Assembly: GCA_964455095.1 (NCBI GenBank)
Contig: CAYVUV010000023.1
Coordinates: 1-52,515 of the forward strand
DNA from: CAYVUV01 sp964455095
Lineage (GTDB): Bacteria > Desulfobacterota > Binatia > HRBIN30 > CADEER01
DNA length: 52,515 nt
Direction of reading: 5' to 3'
The translations under genes were made by a program, and so were the position numbers. Of this stretch, positions 41,463-49,486 are shown in pieces. The notes under the pieces were generated by a model that searched no databases, was not told the origin of the DNA, and saw only the letters and a list, made by a program, of their open reading frames with translations. The stretch's first letter is position 1; every line of letters begins with the position of its first letter.

Positions 41463-42497
41463 TCAACGACTGCGGCGCTCGACGGCCTTCACCTTCTGAT
41501 ACTTTCGGTAGTCGTACCCGGTGGCCATGGCCATGAGCATGGCTTCCATGCCGCCGTCGCGTTCACGGCGCAGGATCAGAAGGCGTTCGTAGAAGTCCTG
41601 GAAGTCCTTGTTGATACGCTGTCGCTTGTCGACCGGATTGAGAAAGAAATCGCGCAAGCGGGTGACCGTGAAGCGAAACGCCGAGAAGCGCAGCTCGTTG
41701 GGGAACGCGTCCCACTCCGCGAGCGACAACGTGCGCAGTACTTCGTACCCGGTGATCAGCGATTCGAACCGTTTCAACGCATAGCGACCGCGCTCAAAGC
41801 ACAGTGAATTGACCGCGGTCGCGAGGTCGAAGATGAACTTGCCGCGCCCCGCCGCTTCGAAGTCGAGAACGGCGATCACCTTCTCGCCTTTGAAGAGCAC
41901 GTTGTCGGCGAACAGGTCGCCGTGAATAATGCCCTTGGGCAGCTTGCACTCCAGGTAGTTCTGCAGGTACTCGTGCTCTTCATCCAGGGTGCGCACAATC
42001 TTCTTCAGGTAGTGGGGCAGCCGGCCGCGCACACCGGCGTAGATCTCGCCAACCCGCTCGAAACTGAAGCGGCTCTCGACACCCTTTTTGTATGCTTTAC
42101 TGACCAGGTGGAGGTCGGCGAGCACACGGCCGACGTTCTCCAGGTGGGCCGCGTGCAGCGATTCGGGGACCAGGACGTGACCGTCCAGGTGGCGATACAC
42201 CGACAACTGCTTGCCCAGCCAATCGCGGCAATGCCGTCCGCGCCGGTCCGTCAAAGGGCCCGGACACGGGAACCCGTGCTTGCGCAGGAAGAGGAGCAGA
42301 TCGAGCTCGCGCTTGACCTCGATTTCGCTCTTCACCTCGTCGATCTTGACGAGGAACTTGCCCCGCGCCGTCTCCAGGATGTAATGGGTATTGATCGAGC
42401 CTTCACGCACTGGGCGCACGGCCAAGACCTTGGGCAGACCATAATCCGCCGCGATCTCAACCGCCTCCTTCTTGGAGAGCTGCGTGTAGGCCGCCAT
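41463..42497 (-). CDS. thrB: Homoserine kinase type II-like phosphotransferase
   Basis: The 344 residues have the aminoglycoside-phosphotransferase (APH) kinase fold. The nucleotide loop is in REGSINTHYILETARGKFLVKI, the catalytic loop is GIIHGDLFADNVLF and the metal Asp lies in AVLDFEAAG. The order HGDLFxDNVLF and the N-terminal ITHYIL pattern are those of ThrB type II, which phosphorylates homoserine on the way to threonine. No other threonine gene is nearby, and APH-family substrates vary, so the function is probable rather than certain. It ends 50 bases before folE. GGTGA lies just before the ATG. Confidence 0.75.
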   Translation of the reverse strand: MAAYTQLSKKEAVEIAADYGLPKVLAVRPVREGSINTHYILETARGKFLVKIDEVKSEIEVKRELDLLLFLRKHGFPCPGPLTDRRGRHCRDWLGKQLSVYRHLDGHVLVPESLHAAHLENVGRVLADLHLVSKAYKKGVESRFSFERVGEIYAGVRGRLPHYLKKIVRTLDEEHEYLQNYLECKLPKGIIHGDLFADNVLFKGEKVIAVLDFEAAGRGKFIFDLATAVNSLCFERGRYALKRFESLITGYEVLRTLSLAEWDAFPNELRFSAFRFTVTRLRDFFLNPVDKRQRINKDFQDFYERLLILRRERDGGMEAMLMAMATGYDYRKYQKVKAVERRSR

Positions 42498-42573
42498 TTC
42501 ACCGCGGTGCGCGATTCAGCTTCCTGTCACCCGCACCCACCTGCTCCTTCCATTTTAGAACACAATCACAAAC

Positions 42574-42629
42574 GGCATACATCATTCGTGCCAACCATGT
42601 CAAGGAAAATCTGGACAGAATGGACTGTC
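42574..42629 (-). promoter_or_regulatory. Possible promoter and dyad upstream of the homoserine-kinase-like gene
   Basis: In the 222-base gap before queE's end the minus strand has a perfect TTGACA (42598-42603), 18 bases and a weak TATGCC (42574-42579). A dyad GACAG-N6-CTGTC (42614-42629) lies just upstream of the -35 box and could bind a regulator. The rest of the gap is AT-richer than its surroundings and holds no gene. Confidence 0.35.
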
Positions 42630-42719
42630 TCTGTACAATCCGCACTGCCGCGATGCCTGGCACCAATCGTACCCGCAAGTAATTGGAAAATCTGTAGGTC
42701 CTTAGCCGGCTGAGACATG

Positions 42720-43457
42720 TCATTGAATTCCAAGCATCTTATGCGTTTGGGGGAGAACGCGGACATCGGCCAGCGAACGGCGAGCGGTCGCATAGAACCC
42801 GCCGAGTGTGGCCTGATTGACGTCTACGCGCCCCACGGTGTCCGTGATCGGTTGCAAGAACACGGGTGCTCCGGGTGCACTTTCCTGCACGAGGTCGGCG
42901 GCGCGCGCAACTTCCGCTGGTAGCGTGCCGGAGTCGACGAGGATCTTCACGTAGACCTTGGGGTGTGCCAGGCGCAGAAAACGAGCATGGGCGTCCCAGA
43001 ACTCGGGCTCCCCCGTATTCGACGGGATCTTGATGTCCATGCTGACGACATCAATGTAAGGCAATACCGCCTCCAACCGCTCTGGCAGCATGCCGTTGGT
43101 CTCCAGCAGACGGGGGTGTGGCAGAGTTCCTTCGGCGAGAAGCTCCGCCAAGAATGAGGCTTGCAGCAGCGGCTCGCCTCCGGTCAGAGCGACGCCATCG
43201 ATAGGCCCTTGCTGGGCAATCAGGGAATCGAGGCAATCGATCAGATCGGCGACACGGACCGGATTGGCATGGTCCGCCGCTGCCCCACCAGCCCTGTGTA
43301 CGCGAAAACTCGGCACACGCTCGAGGCTGTGAGGCGTGTCACAATAGCGACAACGGAGGTTGCAGCCCGCCATCCGGATGAACAGGTGGCGGCGACCCGC
43401 ATGCACGCCCTCGCCTTGAAAGGAGACGAAAAGTTCCGATAAGAAGCCCGTTTGCAC
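42720..43457 (-). CDS. queE: 7-carboxy-7-deazaguanine synthase
   Basis: A radical-SAM enzyme of queuosine (7-deazaguanine) synthesis, 245 residues. The N-terminal LSELFVSFQGEGVHAGRRH and FIRMAGCNLRCRYCDTPHS hold the cluster cysteines C32, C36 and C39 in CxxxCxxC. DGVALTGGEPLLQ is the SAM-binding GGE motif, and SMDIKIPS is typical of QueE. The GTG at 43457 puts the family start in place; longer versions overlap the glycerate-kinase gene. FolE, two genes downstream, makes the precursor of this pathway. queC and queD are not in the window. Confidence 0.92.
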   Translation of the reverse strand: MQTGFLSELFVSFQGEGVHAGRRHLFIRMAGCNLRCRYCDTPHSLERVPSFRVHRAGGAAADHANPVRVADLIDCLDSLIAQQGPIDGVALTGGEPLLQASFLAELLAEGTLPHPRLLETNGMLPERLEAVLPYIDVVSMDIKIPSNTGEPEFWDAHARFLRLAHPKVYVKILVDSGTLPAEVARAADLVQESAPGAPVFLQPITDTVGRVDVNQATLGGFYATARRSLADVRVLPQTHKMLGIQ

Positions 43458-43461
43458 GCCA

Positions 43462-44826
43462 TCAAGCCTGTACCACAGGGGTTCCGAGTGCGGAAGTAGG
43501 GCCCACGGCAAGCTTGATGTCCATAACGTTCGTGCCTGTGGGACCGCATCGTATGAGATCGCCGAGGGTATCGAAGTAGGTATACGAATCATTGTCGCGC
43601 AGCCAAGCTCCGGCATTCATCCCGAGACCGGCGCCACGCCGTATTGTCGTCCCGTCGGCGAATGCCCCTGCCGCGTCTGTTGGGCCGTCGATGCCATCGG
43701 TGCCGGCGCTCAGAATCGCAATCGGCAGCGATTTCAGAGCCATCGCGGCTGCAAGTGCAAACTCCTGGTTGCGGCCCCCTCTGCCTCGACCCCGCAACCT
43801 GACAGTCGTTTCGCCACCCGCTATCACGCAGCAACGCTTCGGGGCCTTGCGTTGGACTTCGGCCAACACCATCGCGGCCCATGCGCGGGCGCACCGGGTC
43901 GTATCGCCCGCCAATGGGGCCGGAAGCACGACGGGACCATAGCCAAGCCTGCGCGCCTCCCGTGCGGCTGCCGCCAGAGCGGTTTGGTTCGACCCGACCA
44001 CGACAGTGAATGCCCCGGCCGCCTGCGGATCATCCGGCTTCAAAGTGTCAGCTATGACGCCGTGCATGCCCCTGTCGATCAGCCTGCGAACTGAGCGCGG
44101 GATGCGATCACCAATCCCTGCTCGAGCGATAGCCTCGGCAGCCATGTCAAAAGTCGTCGGATCCGGCGTGGTCGGTCCCGAGCCGATCACGCTCGGATCG
44201 TCGCCAATCACGTCCGATAATATCAGCGTAACGACAGGCCGCGGCGCCGCAAAACGCAATAGCCCGCCACCCTTCACAAGCGAGAGATGCTTCCGCACCG
44301 CATTGATGGACCGGATGTCGGCACCAGAGGCGAGCAGGAGCTCGGTCATTCGTTGCTCCGCCCTCAGGCTCAACGGTGGCCGCGGGTAGGCGAGCAAGCT
44401 GGACGCACCACCGCTGATCAGACAGAGAATTGGCCCGGGCCCCGCAGCCCGAATCAGCCCACACAGGCGGCGCGTGGCGCGCTCGTTGCGGGCATCTGGA
44501 CTGGGGTGTGAACCGGTCGCAGTCCGGATCGACTGCAGCGGAACCGCGCAGCCTTCCGGTACCACGACCAGGCCGTAGACGTTTGAGGGGCCCAGCGCCG
44601 CTTCGCAGCCGGCCGCCATCCGCGCCGCGGCCTTGCCTGCGCCGACGACGAGTGTGCGTCCCTGCCAGCGCGCGACCTCGCCGGCGCTGTCGCGCAAGAC
44701 AGAGGCGCCCTGGCGGAGCTTGAGATGAGCGCGCACCAAGCGGCTCGGCTCGACGGCGCGAACGGCCGCCGCAAAGATGCGCTGCAAGTCCCGGCGCGCC
44801 GGGTCGATCGTGCGCGCCGCACCCAA
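43462..44826 (-). CDS. Glycerate 2-kinase (MOFRL family)
   Basis: It phosphorylates D-glycerate to 2-phosphoglycerate. Conserved segments include RRDLQRIFAAAVRAVEPSRLV near the N-terminus, VVGAGKAAARMA (catalytic Lys region), CLISGGASSLLAYP, INAVRKHLSLVKGGGL, LILSDVIGDDPSVIGSGPT and the MOFRL domain GRGGRNQEFALA and STGTDGIDGPTDAAG-like (here SAGTDGIDGPTDAAG). An ATG at 44910 is in frame but would overlap the dksA-like gene by 62 bases; the TTG at 44826 comes after that stop and fits the family start. Together with the aminotransferase it may serve a serine/glycerate route. Confidence 0.88.
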   Translation of the reverse strand: MGAARTIDPARRDLQRIFAAAVRAVEPSRLVRAHLKLRQGASVLRDSAGEVARWQGRTLVVGAGKAAARMAAGCEAALGPSNVYGLVVVPEGCAVPLQSIRTATGSHPSPDARNERATRRLCGLIRAAGPGPILCLISGGASSLLAYPRPPLSLRAEQRMTELLLASGADIRSINAVRKHLSLVKGGGLLRFAAPRPVVTLILSDVIGDDPSVIGSGPTTPDPTTFDMAAEAIARAGIGDRIPRSVRRLIDRGMHGVIADTLKPDDPQAAGAFTVVVGSNQTALAAAAREARRLGYGPVVLPAPLAGDTTRCARAWAAMVLAEVQRKAPKRCCVIAGGETTVRLRGRGRGGRNQEFALAAAMALKSLPIAILSAGTDGIDGPTDAAGAFADGTTIRRGAGLGMNAGAWLRDNDSYTYFDTLGDLIRCGPTGTNVMDIKLAVGPTSALGTPVVQA

Positions 44827-44848
44827 AGCGGGCGCTGACCTGGAGCCT

Positions 44849-45274
44849 TTACGCGTTTTCTTCGTCGACGTCGGTGGAACCAAGCCGACGGTAAGCCCGT
44901 TCGTCGTCAAACCGGCGCGACAGCTTGGCTTCCTTCTCGCGCTCCGCCTGACAGCTCACGCACAGTCGAGTGAAAGGCATCGCCTCGAGCCGGGCCGGAG
45001 CGATCTCCGACTCACAGCTCTCGCAAATGCCGTAGCTCCCCTCTTCGATCCGCTCCAGGGCCTCCTCGATCGACTGCAGCTTCTCGCGCTCACGATCGTT
45101 GAGAATGAAGTTGATCTCGCGGTCGCGCTCTTCGCTGGCGAGATCGTAGGTGTCCATGCCGTCGTCCTTGGCACCCTCGCGACCGTGCTTCAGATCATCG
45201 TTGATCTCGCGCATGATCTGTCGCTTCATCTCGAAGAGACGTTCCTTGGCGTTCTTGAGTGTCGTTTTGCGCAT
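44849..45274 (-). CDS. DksA/TraR-type zinc-finger transcription factor
   Basis: A 141-residue coiled-coil plus zinc-finger protein. The N-terminal helices (about 1-75) are highly charged, with DDGMDTYDLASEERDREIN giving the acidic tip expected to enter the RNA-polymerase secondary channel. The finger is CESC at 84-87 and CVSC at 105-108, with the family motif YGICESCESEIAPARLEAMP. Members tune transcription with ppGpp; this one is shorter at the N-terminus than E. coli DksA. The ATG has GAGAGGAACC before it. It is the first gene of the leftward run with glycerate kinase and queE, from its own promoter. Confidence 0.9.
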   Translation of the reverse strand: MRKTTLKNAKERLFEMKRQIMREINDDLKHGREGAKDDGMDTYDLASEERDREINFILNDREREKLQSIEEALERIEEGSYGICESCESEIAPARLEAMPFTRLCVSCQAEREKEAKLSRRFDDERAYRRLGSTDVDEENA

Positions 45275-45297
45275 GGTTCCTCTCAGAAGGGGCGCGG

Positions 45298-45326
45298 AGC
45301 TTAAACACGAGTCGGACTGATGTCAA
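45298..45326 (-). promoter_or_regulatory. Promoter of the dksA-like gene
   Basis: TTGACA (45321-45326), 17 bases, TAAGCT (45298-45303) on the minus strand. The start point would be near 45291, giving a leader of about 16 bases that carries the ribosome site. Confidence 0.6.
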
Positions 45327-45414
45327 CGGCGATCTTCGTTGTGCTAAGAAACGCTGCTTGCCGGGGATTCGCGCCGACGTCATGTGCTGCATGCAGTATG
45401 ACACGAGAAAAACG

Positions 45415-45443
45415 TTGCTACATCTATTAGGGGACGCTATAGA
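45415..45443 (+). promoter_or_regulatory. Promoter of the nuclease-fold gene
   Basis: TTGCTA (45415-45420), 17 bases, TATAGA (45438-45443), about 75 bases ahead of the ATG at 45518. The stretch 45301-45470 between the divergent genes is noticeably AT-richer than the coding DNA. Confidence 0.55.
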
Positions 45444-45517
45444 TCAGACGGGCTCGCCCCTGGCGGGTGGGTGGGGTTTCACAGGATGCGGAGACGGGGT
45501 TGGCGCCCTATTTCCGC

Positions 45518-45982
45518 ATGAACCGACAGTCAAAACACCAAGCCGCACGCTCCAGTGTGGCCACTCAGCTTCGCCGCATGGGGTTGACTGTCGACGACGT
45601 GCCCAGAATCAAAGGGTACGATCTCCTGGTCAACGGAGAGATCCGGGTCGCCCTACGGGTGGCGTTCCCAGGCCGTTACGCGCACACGGTCACCGTCTCA
45701 GGCAAGCGCTACGCCTACAACTACCGCAGCTGGAGCTTCAACTTTCACCGCCACGGGCACTGGGATCGCAAGTACTGCGACGTCTTCATCTGCATCGCCA
45801 AGCGCCGCACCGGAGGGGACGAGATCTTCATCATTCCCGCCAGTTCAGTCTCCGGCCCAACCTTTAGCCTCCACGGCGCCGGCGCTCGCCCGTACCGGGG
45901 CCGATACGCAAAGTACCGTGATCGCTGGTCGGTATTCACCGAGAGCGATCTGATCCAATCGTTGCAACCCGCGGTCGCCTAG
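45518..45982 (+). CDS. Nuclease-fold-like protein with degenerate PD-(D/E)XK site
   Basis: A 154-residue basic protein. The segment GYDLLVNGEIRVALRVAF has the layout of the PD-(D/E)XK core: an Asp in the first strand, then a strand that usually carries ExK. Here the ExK position reads AxR (VALRVA). The following beta-rich, aromatic part (YAYNYRSWSFNFHRHG) and KYCDVFICIAKRR with IFIIPASSV also match the general layout of such nuclease-like domains. If the alignment is right, catalysis may be lost and a DNA-binding role is possible. It stands alone, convergent with yajQ, with its own promoter. The family call is tentative. Confidence 0.6.
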   Translation: MNRQSKHQAARSSVATQLRRMGLTVDDVPRIKGYDLLVNGEIRVALRVAFPGRYAHTVTVSGKRYAYNYRSWSFNFHRHGHWDRKYCDVFICIAKRRTGGDEIFIIPASSVSGPTFSLHGAGARPYRGRYAKYRDRWSVFTESDLIQSLQPAVA

Positions 45983-45992
45983 ACGGCGCCCC

Positions 45993-46012
45993 ACGCCCAA
46001 AAGCGCGGGCGT
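45993..46012. terminator. Weak convergent hairpin between nuclease-fold gene and yajQ
   Basis: ACGCCC (45993-45998) and GGGCGT (46007-46012) form a six-bp stem with an eight-base loop in the 30-base gap between the convergent genes. There is no T run on either side. Confidence 0.3.
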
Positions 46013-46498
46013 TCAGTCGCGGAAGTTCACGAACTGGAGAGGCAAGTCGAGATCTGCGGCCTTCAGTAGCTGAATGGCATCCTGCAGGTCGTCGCGCTTC
46101 TTTCCCGATACGCGAACCTGGTCGCCCTGGATCTGGGCTTGGACCTTGAGCTTCGCATCCTTGATCAGCTTGACGATGGCGCGCGCCTTGTCGGTATCGA
46201 TGCCCTGCTGGACGGTGATGATCTGCTTGGCGCGACTGCCCGCCGCCGGCTCAACCTTGCCGTAGACCAATGCCTTCAAGGGCACGTTGCGCCGCACCAT
46301 CTTCGACTGCAGCACATCGACAACCGCCTTGACCCGGAAGTCATCCTCCGACGTCAGACGGATCTCCTTCTCGTCCCACTCGATATCGGTCTGGCTCCCC
46401 TTGAAGTCGTACCGCTGCGCGACCTCTTTGCGCGTCTGGTTGACCGCGTTGTCGATCTCCTGCGGGTCGACTTTCGAAACGATATCGAACGAGGGCAT
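46013..46498 (-). CDS. yajQ: YajQ family nucleotide-binding protein
   Basis: The 161 residues match YajQ from end to end. It starts MPSFDIVSKVDPQEIDNAVNQ, then EVAQRYDFKGS, EKEIRLTSEDDFRVKAVVDVL, RRNVPLKALVYGKVEPAAG and VRVSGKKRDDLQDAIQLLK, ending LPLQFVNFRD. Members bind nucleic acids or nucleotides, and some have been reported to bind cyclic di-GMP. The ATG is preceded by GGAGGGGACGAG. It is 49 bases after lolA and the last gene of rnj-ftsK-lolA-yajQ. Confidence 0.95.
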   Translation of the reverse strand: MPSFDIVSKVDPQEIDNAVNQTRKEVAQRYDFKGSQTDIEWDEKEIRLTSEDDFRVKAVVDVLQSKMVRRNVPLKALVYGKVEPAAGSRAKQIITVQQGIDTDKARAIVKLIKDAKLKVQAQIQGDQVRVSGKKRDDLQDAIQLLKAADLDLPLQFVNFRD

Positions 46499-46547
46499 CT
46501 CGTCCCCTCCACACTCCAGTGCCGCAGTCACCTGAACCGCGGCGGAT

Positions 46548-47201
46548 TCAGTCGCCGATCGGCGCCTCGACGACATCGACGCCGGGCGGCACCGTGAATT
46601 CGAAGAGCGAATCCGCCAACCCCTGATTGCGCTTCAGATCGGAGAAGCGCAAATGGGTCACGTTGCCCAGCGGGTCGTGGATCTCGGCCCCGACGATGTC
46701 GTAGTTCGCCGTCTCCACCGTGAGGCGCAATCGACCCAGATCCCCTTCACCCTTGCGGGGCACGAGTCCGAGCTGCAAGAGGCCCTCGCCCTGTTCCTCC
46801 ACCGAAGCCGTGAAGTCGTCGCTGATCCGTCCGACGCCGGTGAGGAAGGAAATCGGGGTCGTCGATCGAAAGGCGGCCCGGAACGGCGCCTTCAGCACCT
46901 GTTGCTCCTCTGGCTGGTAGAACCACAGCGTCGTGCCGTCCGCGACGATCACCTGCGGGTCGTCCCCCTGCAGCGTCCACCGCATCTTGCCAGGCCGTTT
47001 GAACGCCACCGTCCCGTCCGCCGAGACCGTACGCCCGACGCTGGCGATGACCAGCTCCTGGTGCAGGGACCCGGTAAAATCCTGCGTGGCGTCAAATCGG
47101 TCTTGAACCTTTTGTACGATCACCTCGGTCGAGGCGCGCTCGCCAATGGCCGGCGTCGCCGCAGCCAAAGCCACGGTTATTAGGAGGTGCAGGATAGTCA
47201 T
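46548..47201 (-). CDS. lolA: Outer-membrane lipoprotein carrier protein LolA
   Basis: A periplasmic chaperone that carries lipoproteins from the inner membrane to the outer membrane. The 217 residues start with a signal peptide (about 1-20). The LolA pattern is VQKVQDRFDATQDFTGSLHQ, GTVAFKRPGKMRW, ADGTTLWFYQPEEQQVLKAPF and a C-terminal LFEFTVPPGVDVVE. It shows that the organism has an outer membrane. The ATG lies five bases after the ftsK stop, with GAGGCGGA upstream inside ftsK, so the two are coupled. Confidence 0.93.
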   Translation of the reverse strand: MTILHLLITVALAAATPAIGERASTEVIVQKVQDRFDATQDFTGSLHQELVIASVGRTVSADGTVAFKRPGKMRWTLQGDDPQVIVADGTTLWFYQPEEQQVLKAPFRAAFRSTTPISFLTGVGRISDDFTASVEEQGEGLLQLGLVPRKGEGDLGRLRLTVETANYDIVGAEIHDPLGNVTHLRFSDLKRNQGLADSLFEFTVPPGVDVVEAPIGD

Positions 47202-47206
47202 TGCAA

Positions 47207-49483
47207 TCAGTCCGCCTCGATCCGCCGCGCCAACACCTCGCGCGGCCGACCGCCCTCACTCGCGGACACGACGCCCTCGCGCTCCATCCGTTCAACCATG
47301 CGCGCGGCGCGGTTGTAGCCGACACGCAGGCGCCGTTGCACCCACGAGATCGACGCCTGCCCGCTCTCGGTGACCAGGCGCACCGCCTGGTCATAGAGCT
47401 CGTCGCTGAGGTCGTCGTCCAGCGTCTCCTCCTCGTCGCTCTCGGGCGCCTCCAACAGACTGAAGACATACTGCGGCGTGCCCTGGCGCTTGATGAACTC
47501 GACGACGCGGTGGATCTCGGTTTCGGTAACCAGCGGCCCATGCAGCCGCTGCAGCCGAGCGCTGCCGGACGACATGTACAGCATATCGCCGCGCCCCAAC
47601 AGACGCTCGGCGCTGATGTGGTCGAGGATGGTACGCGAGTCGACCCGCGCGGTGGTTTGAAAGGAAATGCGGGACGGGAAGTTGGCTTTGATCAGGCCTG
47701 TGATGACATCGACCGAAGGGCGCTGCGTCGCGACGATGAGGTGAATCCCCGCCGCGCGCGCTTTCTGCGCCAGGCGCGTGATCGGCTCTTCGACCTTGCG
47801 GCCCATCGTCATCATCAAGTCGGCGAGCTCGTCGACGATGACGACGAGCTTCGGCAGACGCTCTGGCCGCGGAGCCGGCGCGATGGGCGCGTCGTCGTCA
47901 TCTACCTGGCCGCCATCCGCCAACTCGCGCAGCTCGATCACCGCACCGCCATGTCCGTCGAGCTCCTCCTCGATCAAACGATTGTAGCCGTCGATGTTGC
48001 GCACGCCGCGATGCTTCATCAAACGGTAGCGCTCCTCCATGTGCTCGACAATGTTGTTGAGCACCGCGACCGCTTGCTTGGGATCGGTCACCACCGGCAC
48101 CAGCAGGTGCGGGATGTCCTCGTACACCGACAACTCGAGCATCTTGAGGTCGATCATGACGAAGCGCACGTCGCGCGGCGGCGCCTTGTAGAGAATGCTC
48201 ATGATCATCGCGTTGATGCCGACCGATTTGCCGCTGCCGGTGGCGCCGGCGATCATGAGATGGGGCATGCGCGAGAGGTCGCCGATCACGGCCGTGCCGG
48301 CCGTGTCCTTGCCGAGCGCCAGCGTCAGCAGCGACGACGAGTGCGCAAAGGCATCCGCCTCGACCATCTCGCGCAGCACCACCTCGTCGCGCTTCGGGTT
48401 CGCCACCTCAATGCCGACGACGGCCTTGCCCGGCACCGGGGCGAGGATGCGCACACCCGGGGCGCGCAAGGCCATCGTCAGATCATCCGCCAGGTTGACG
48501 ATGCGGTTCACCTTCACGCCCGGCGCCGGTTCGATGTCGAAGGTGGTGATGACAGGCCCCGGCCGCACCTCGACGACGCGGCCCTGGATACCAAAATCGG
48601 CCAGCTTGGCCTCGAGAATCTGCGAGCTCTTGCGCAGCGCTTCTTCATCGATGCGCACGGCGTCGTGCGCGCGCGCATCGAGCAAGCGCACGGGCGGTAC
48701 CTGATAGCGCCCATCGCCCTCGAAGCGCAGCTCTTCCTGCAGCGCCCGCGCCGCACGGCGACCGCTGGTCGCGACCGCCTTGCGCCCCGATTCCTCGGCC
48801 AGGACGATGATCGGTGCGGCCTCGGAGAGCGGAATCGCTTCCTTTTTCACGTTGGGTCGGCGTCGGCGCAGCACCGGCACCTCGGCCGGGGGCCGTTCCG
48901 CCACCGTCCGGAGCCGACCCCAGCCGCGCCGCGCGCCGGCCCCTGCCAGTGCCGCGACGCTCCCGAGCGACACACGCGTCACGAACACGAACGACAAGAC
49001 GAGAAGCGCCGCGGCAATGGTCAACGTGCCCAACGTGCCGAAGGCCTGTCCGAGCACGGCCGACAAGAAACCGCCCACCCAGCCACCGGCCATCGTCACC
49101 GACCGCTCTGCCGGCGGCGGAGCGGCCAGCGCCAGCAGGATGGCCGTGCAGAGAATGATCACCAGGGCGCCGACCGCGCGTGGGATCGACAGCGCCTCAC
49201 TGGCCTGGCGGAAGAAAACGAAGGCGATGACGACCATGCACAGCGGTACGAGATAGGCGGCGAATCCGAGCGCCTGAACGACCGCATCGGCGAGGCCGAG
49301 CCCGACGCGACCGGCAAAGTTCAGGTCGGCCGTACCGCTGTGGTAGGCGAGGAAACTCAAGAAAGCGAACACCGCCGCTGTCAGCGTGATGATCGCGACG
49401 ACCTCGTCGAGCAGCCGCGATTCATCCCGCACCGGGCGCCGCGGCCGCGCGGTGACGGCGGCTTCTACAGGTTGGCGTGCCAC
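47207..49483 (-). CDS. ftsK: DNA translocase FtsK
   Basis: A septal DNA pump of 758 residues that moves chromosome dimers apart at division. Four membrane helices occupy about 25-180 (VVAIITLTAAVFAFLSFLAY first). A short linker precedes the alpha/beta motor: Walker A GATGSGKSVGINAM, Walker B VVIVDELADLMM, and IHLIVATQRPSVDVITGLIK. The C-terminal gamma winged-helix domain (about 695-758, SISWVQRRLRVGYNRAARMV) reads the KOPS polarity sites. The GTG start is three bases after the rnj stop. The long Pro/Gln linker of E. coli FtsK is missing, as in many bacteria. Confidence 0.96.
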   Translation of the reverse strand: MARQPVEAAVTARPRRPVRDESRLLDEVVAIITLTAAVFAFLSFLAYHSGTADLNFAGRVGLGLADAVVQALGFAAYLVPLCMVVIAFVFFRQASEALSIPRAVGALVIILCTAILLALAAPPPAERSVTMAGGWVGGFLSAVLGQAFGTLGTLTIAAALLVLSFVFVTRVSLGSVAALAGAGARRGWGRLRTVAERPPAEVPVLRRRRPNVKKEAIPLSEAAPIIVLAEESGRKAVATSGRRAARALQEELRFEGDGRYQVPPVRLLDARAHDAVRIDEEALRKSSQILEAKLADFGIQGRVVEVRPGPVITTFDIEPAPGVKVNRIVNLADDLTMALRAPGVRILAPVPGKAVVGIEVANPKRDEVVLREMVEADAFAHSSSLLTLALGKDTAGTAVIGDLSRMPHLMIAGATGSGKSVGINAMIMSILYKAPPRDVRFVMIDLKMLELSVYEDIPHLLVPVVTDPKQAVAVLNNIVEHMEERYRLMKHRGVRNIDGYNRLIEEELDGHGGAVIELRELADGGQVDDDDAPIAPAPRPERLPKLVVIVDELADLMMTMGRKVEEPITRLAQKARAAGIHLIVATQRPSVDVITGLIKANFPSRISFQTTARVDSRTILDHISAERLLGRGDMLYMSSGSARLQRLHGPLVTETEIHRVVEFIKRQGTPQYVFSLLEAPESDEEETLDDDLSDELYDQAVRLVTESGQASISWVQRRLRVGYNRAARMVERMEREGVVSASEGGRPREVLARRIEAD

Positions 49484-49486
49484 GAC

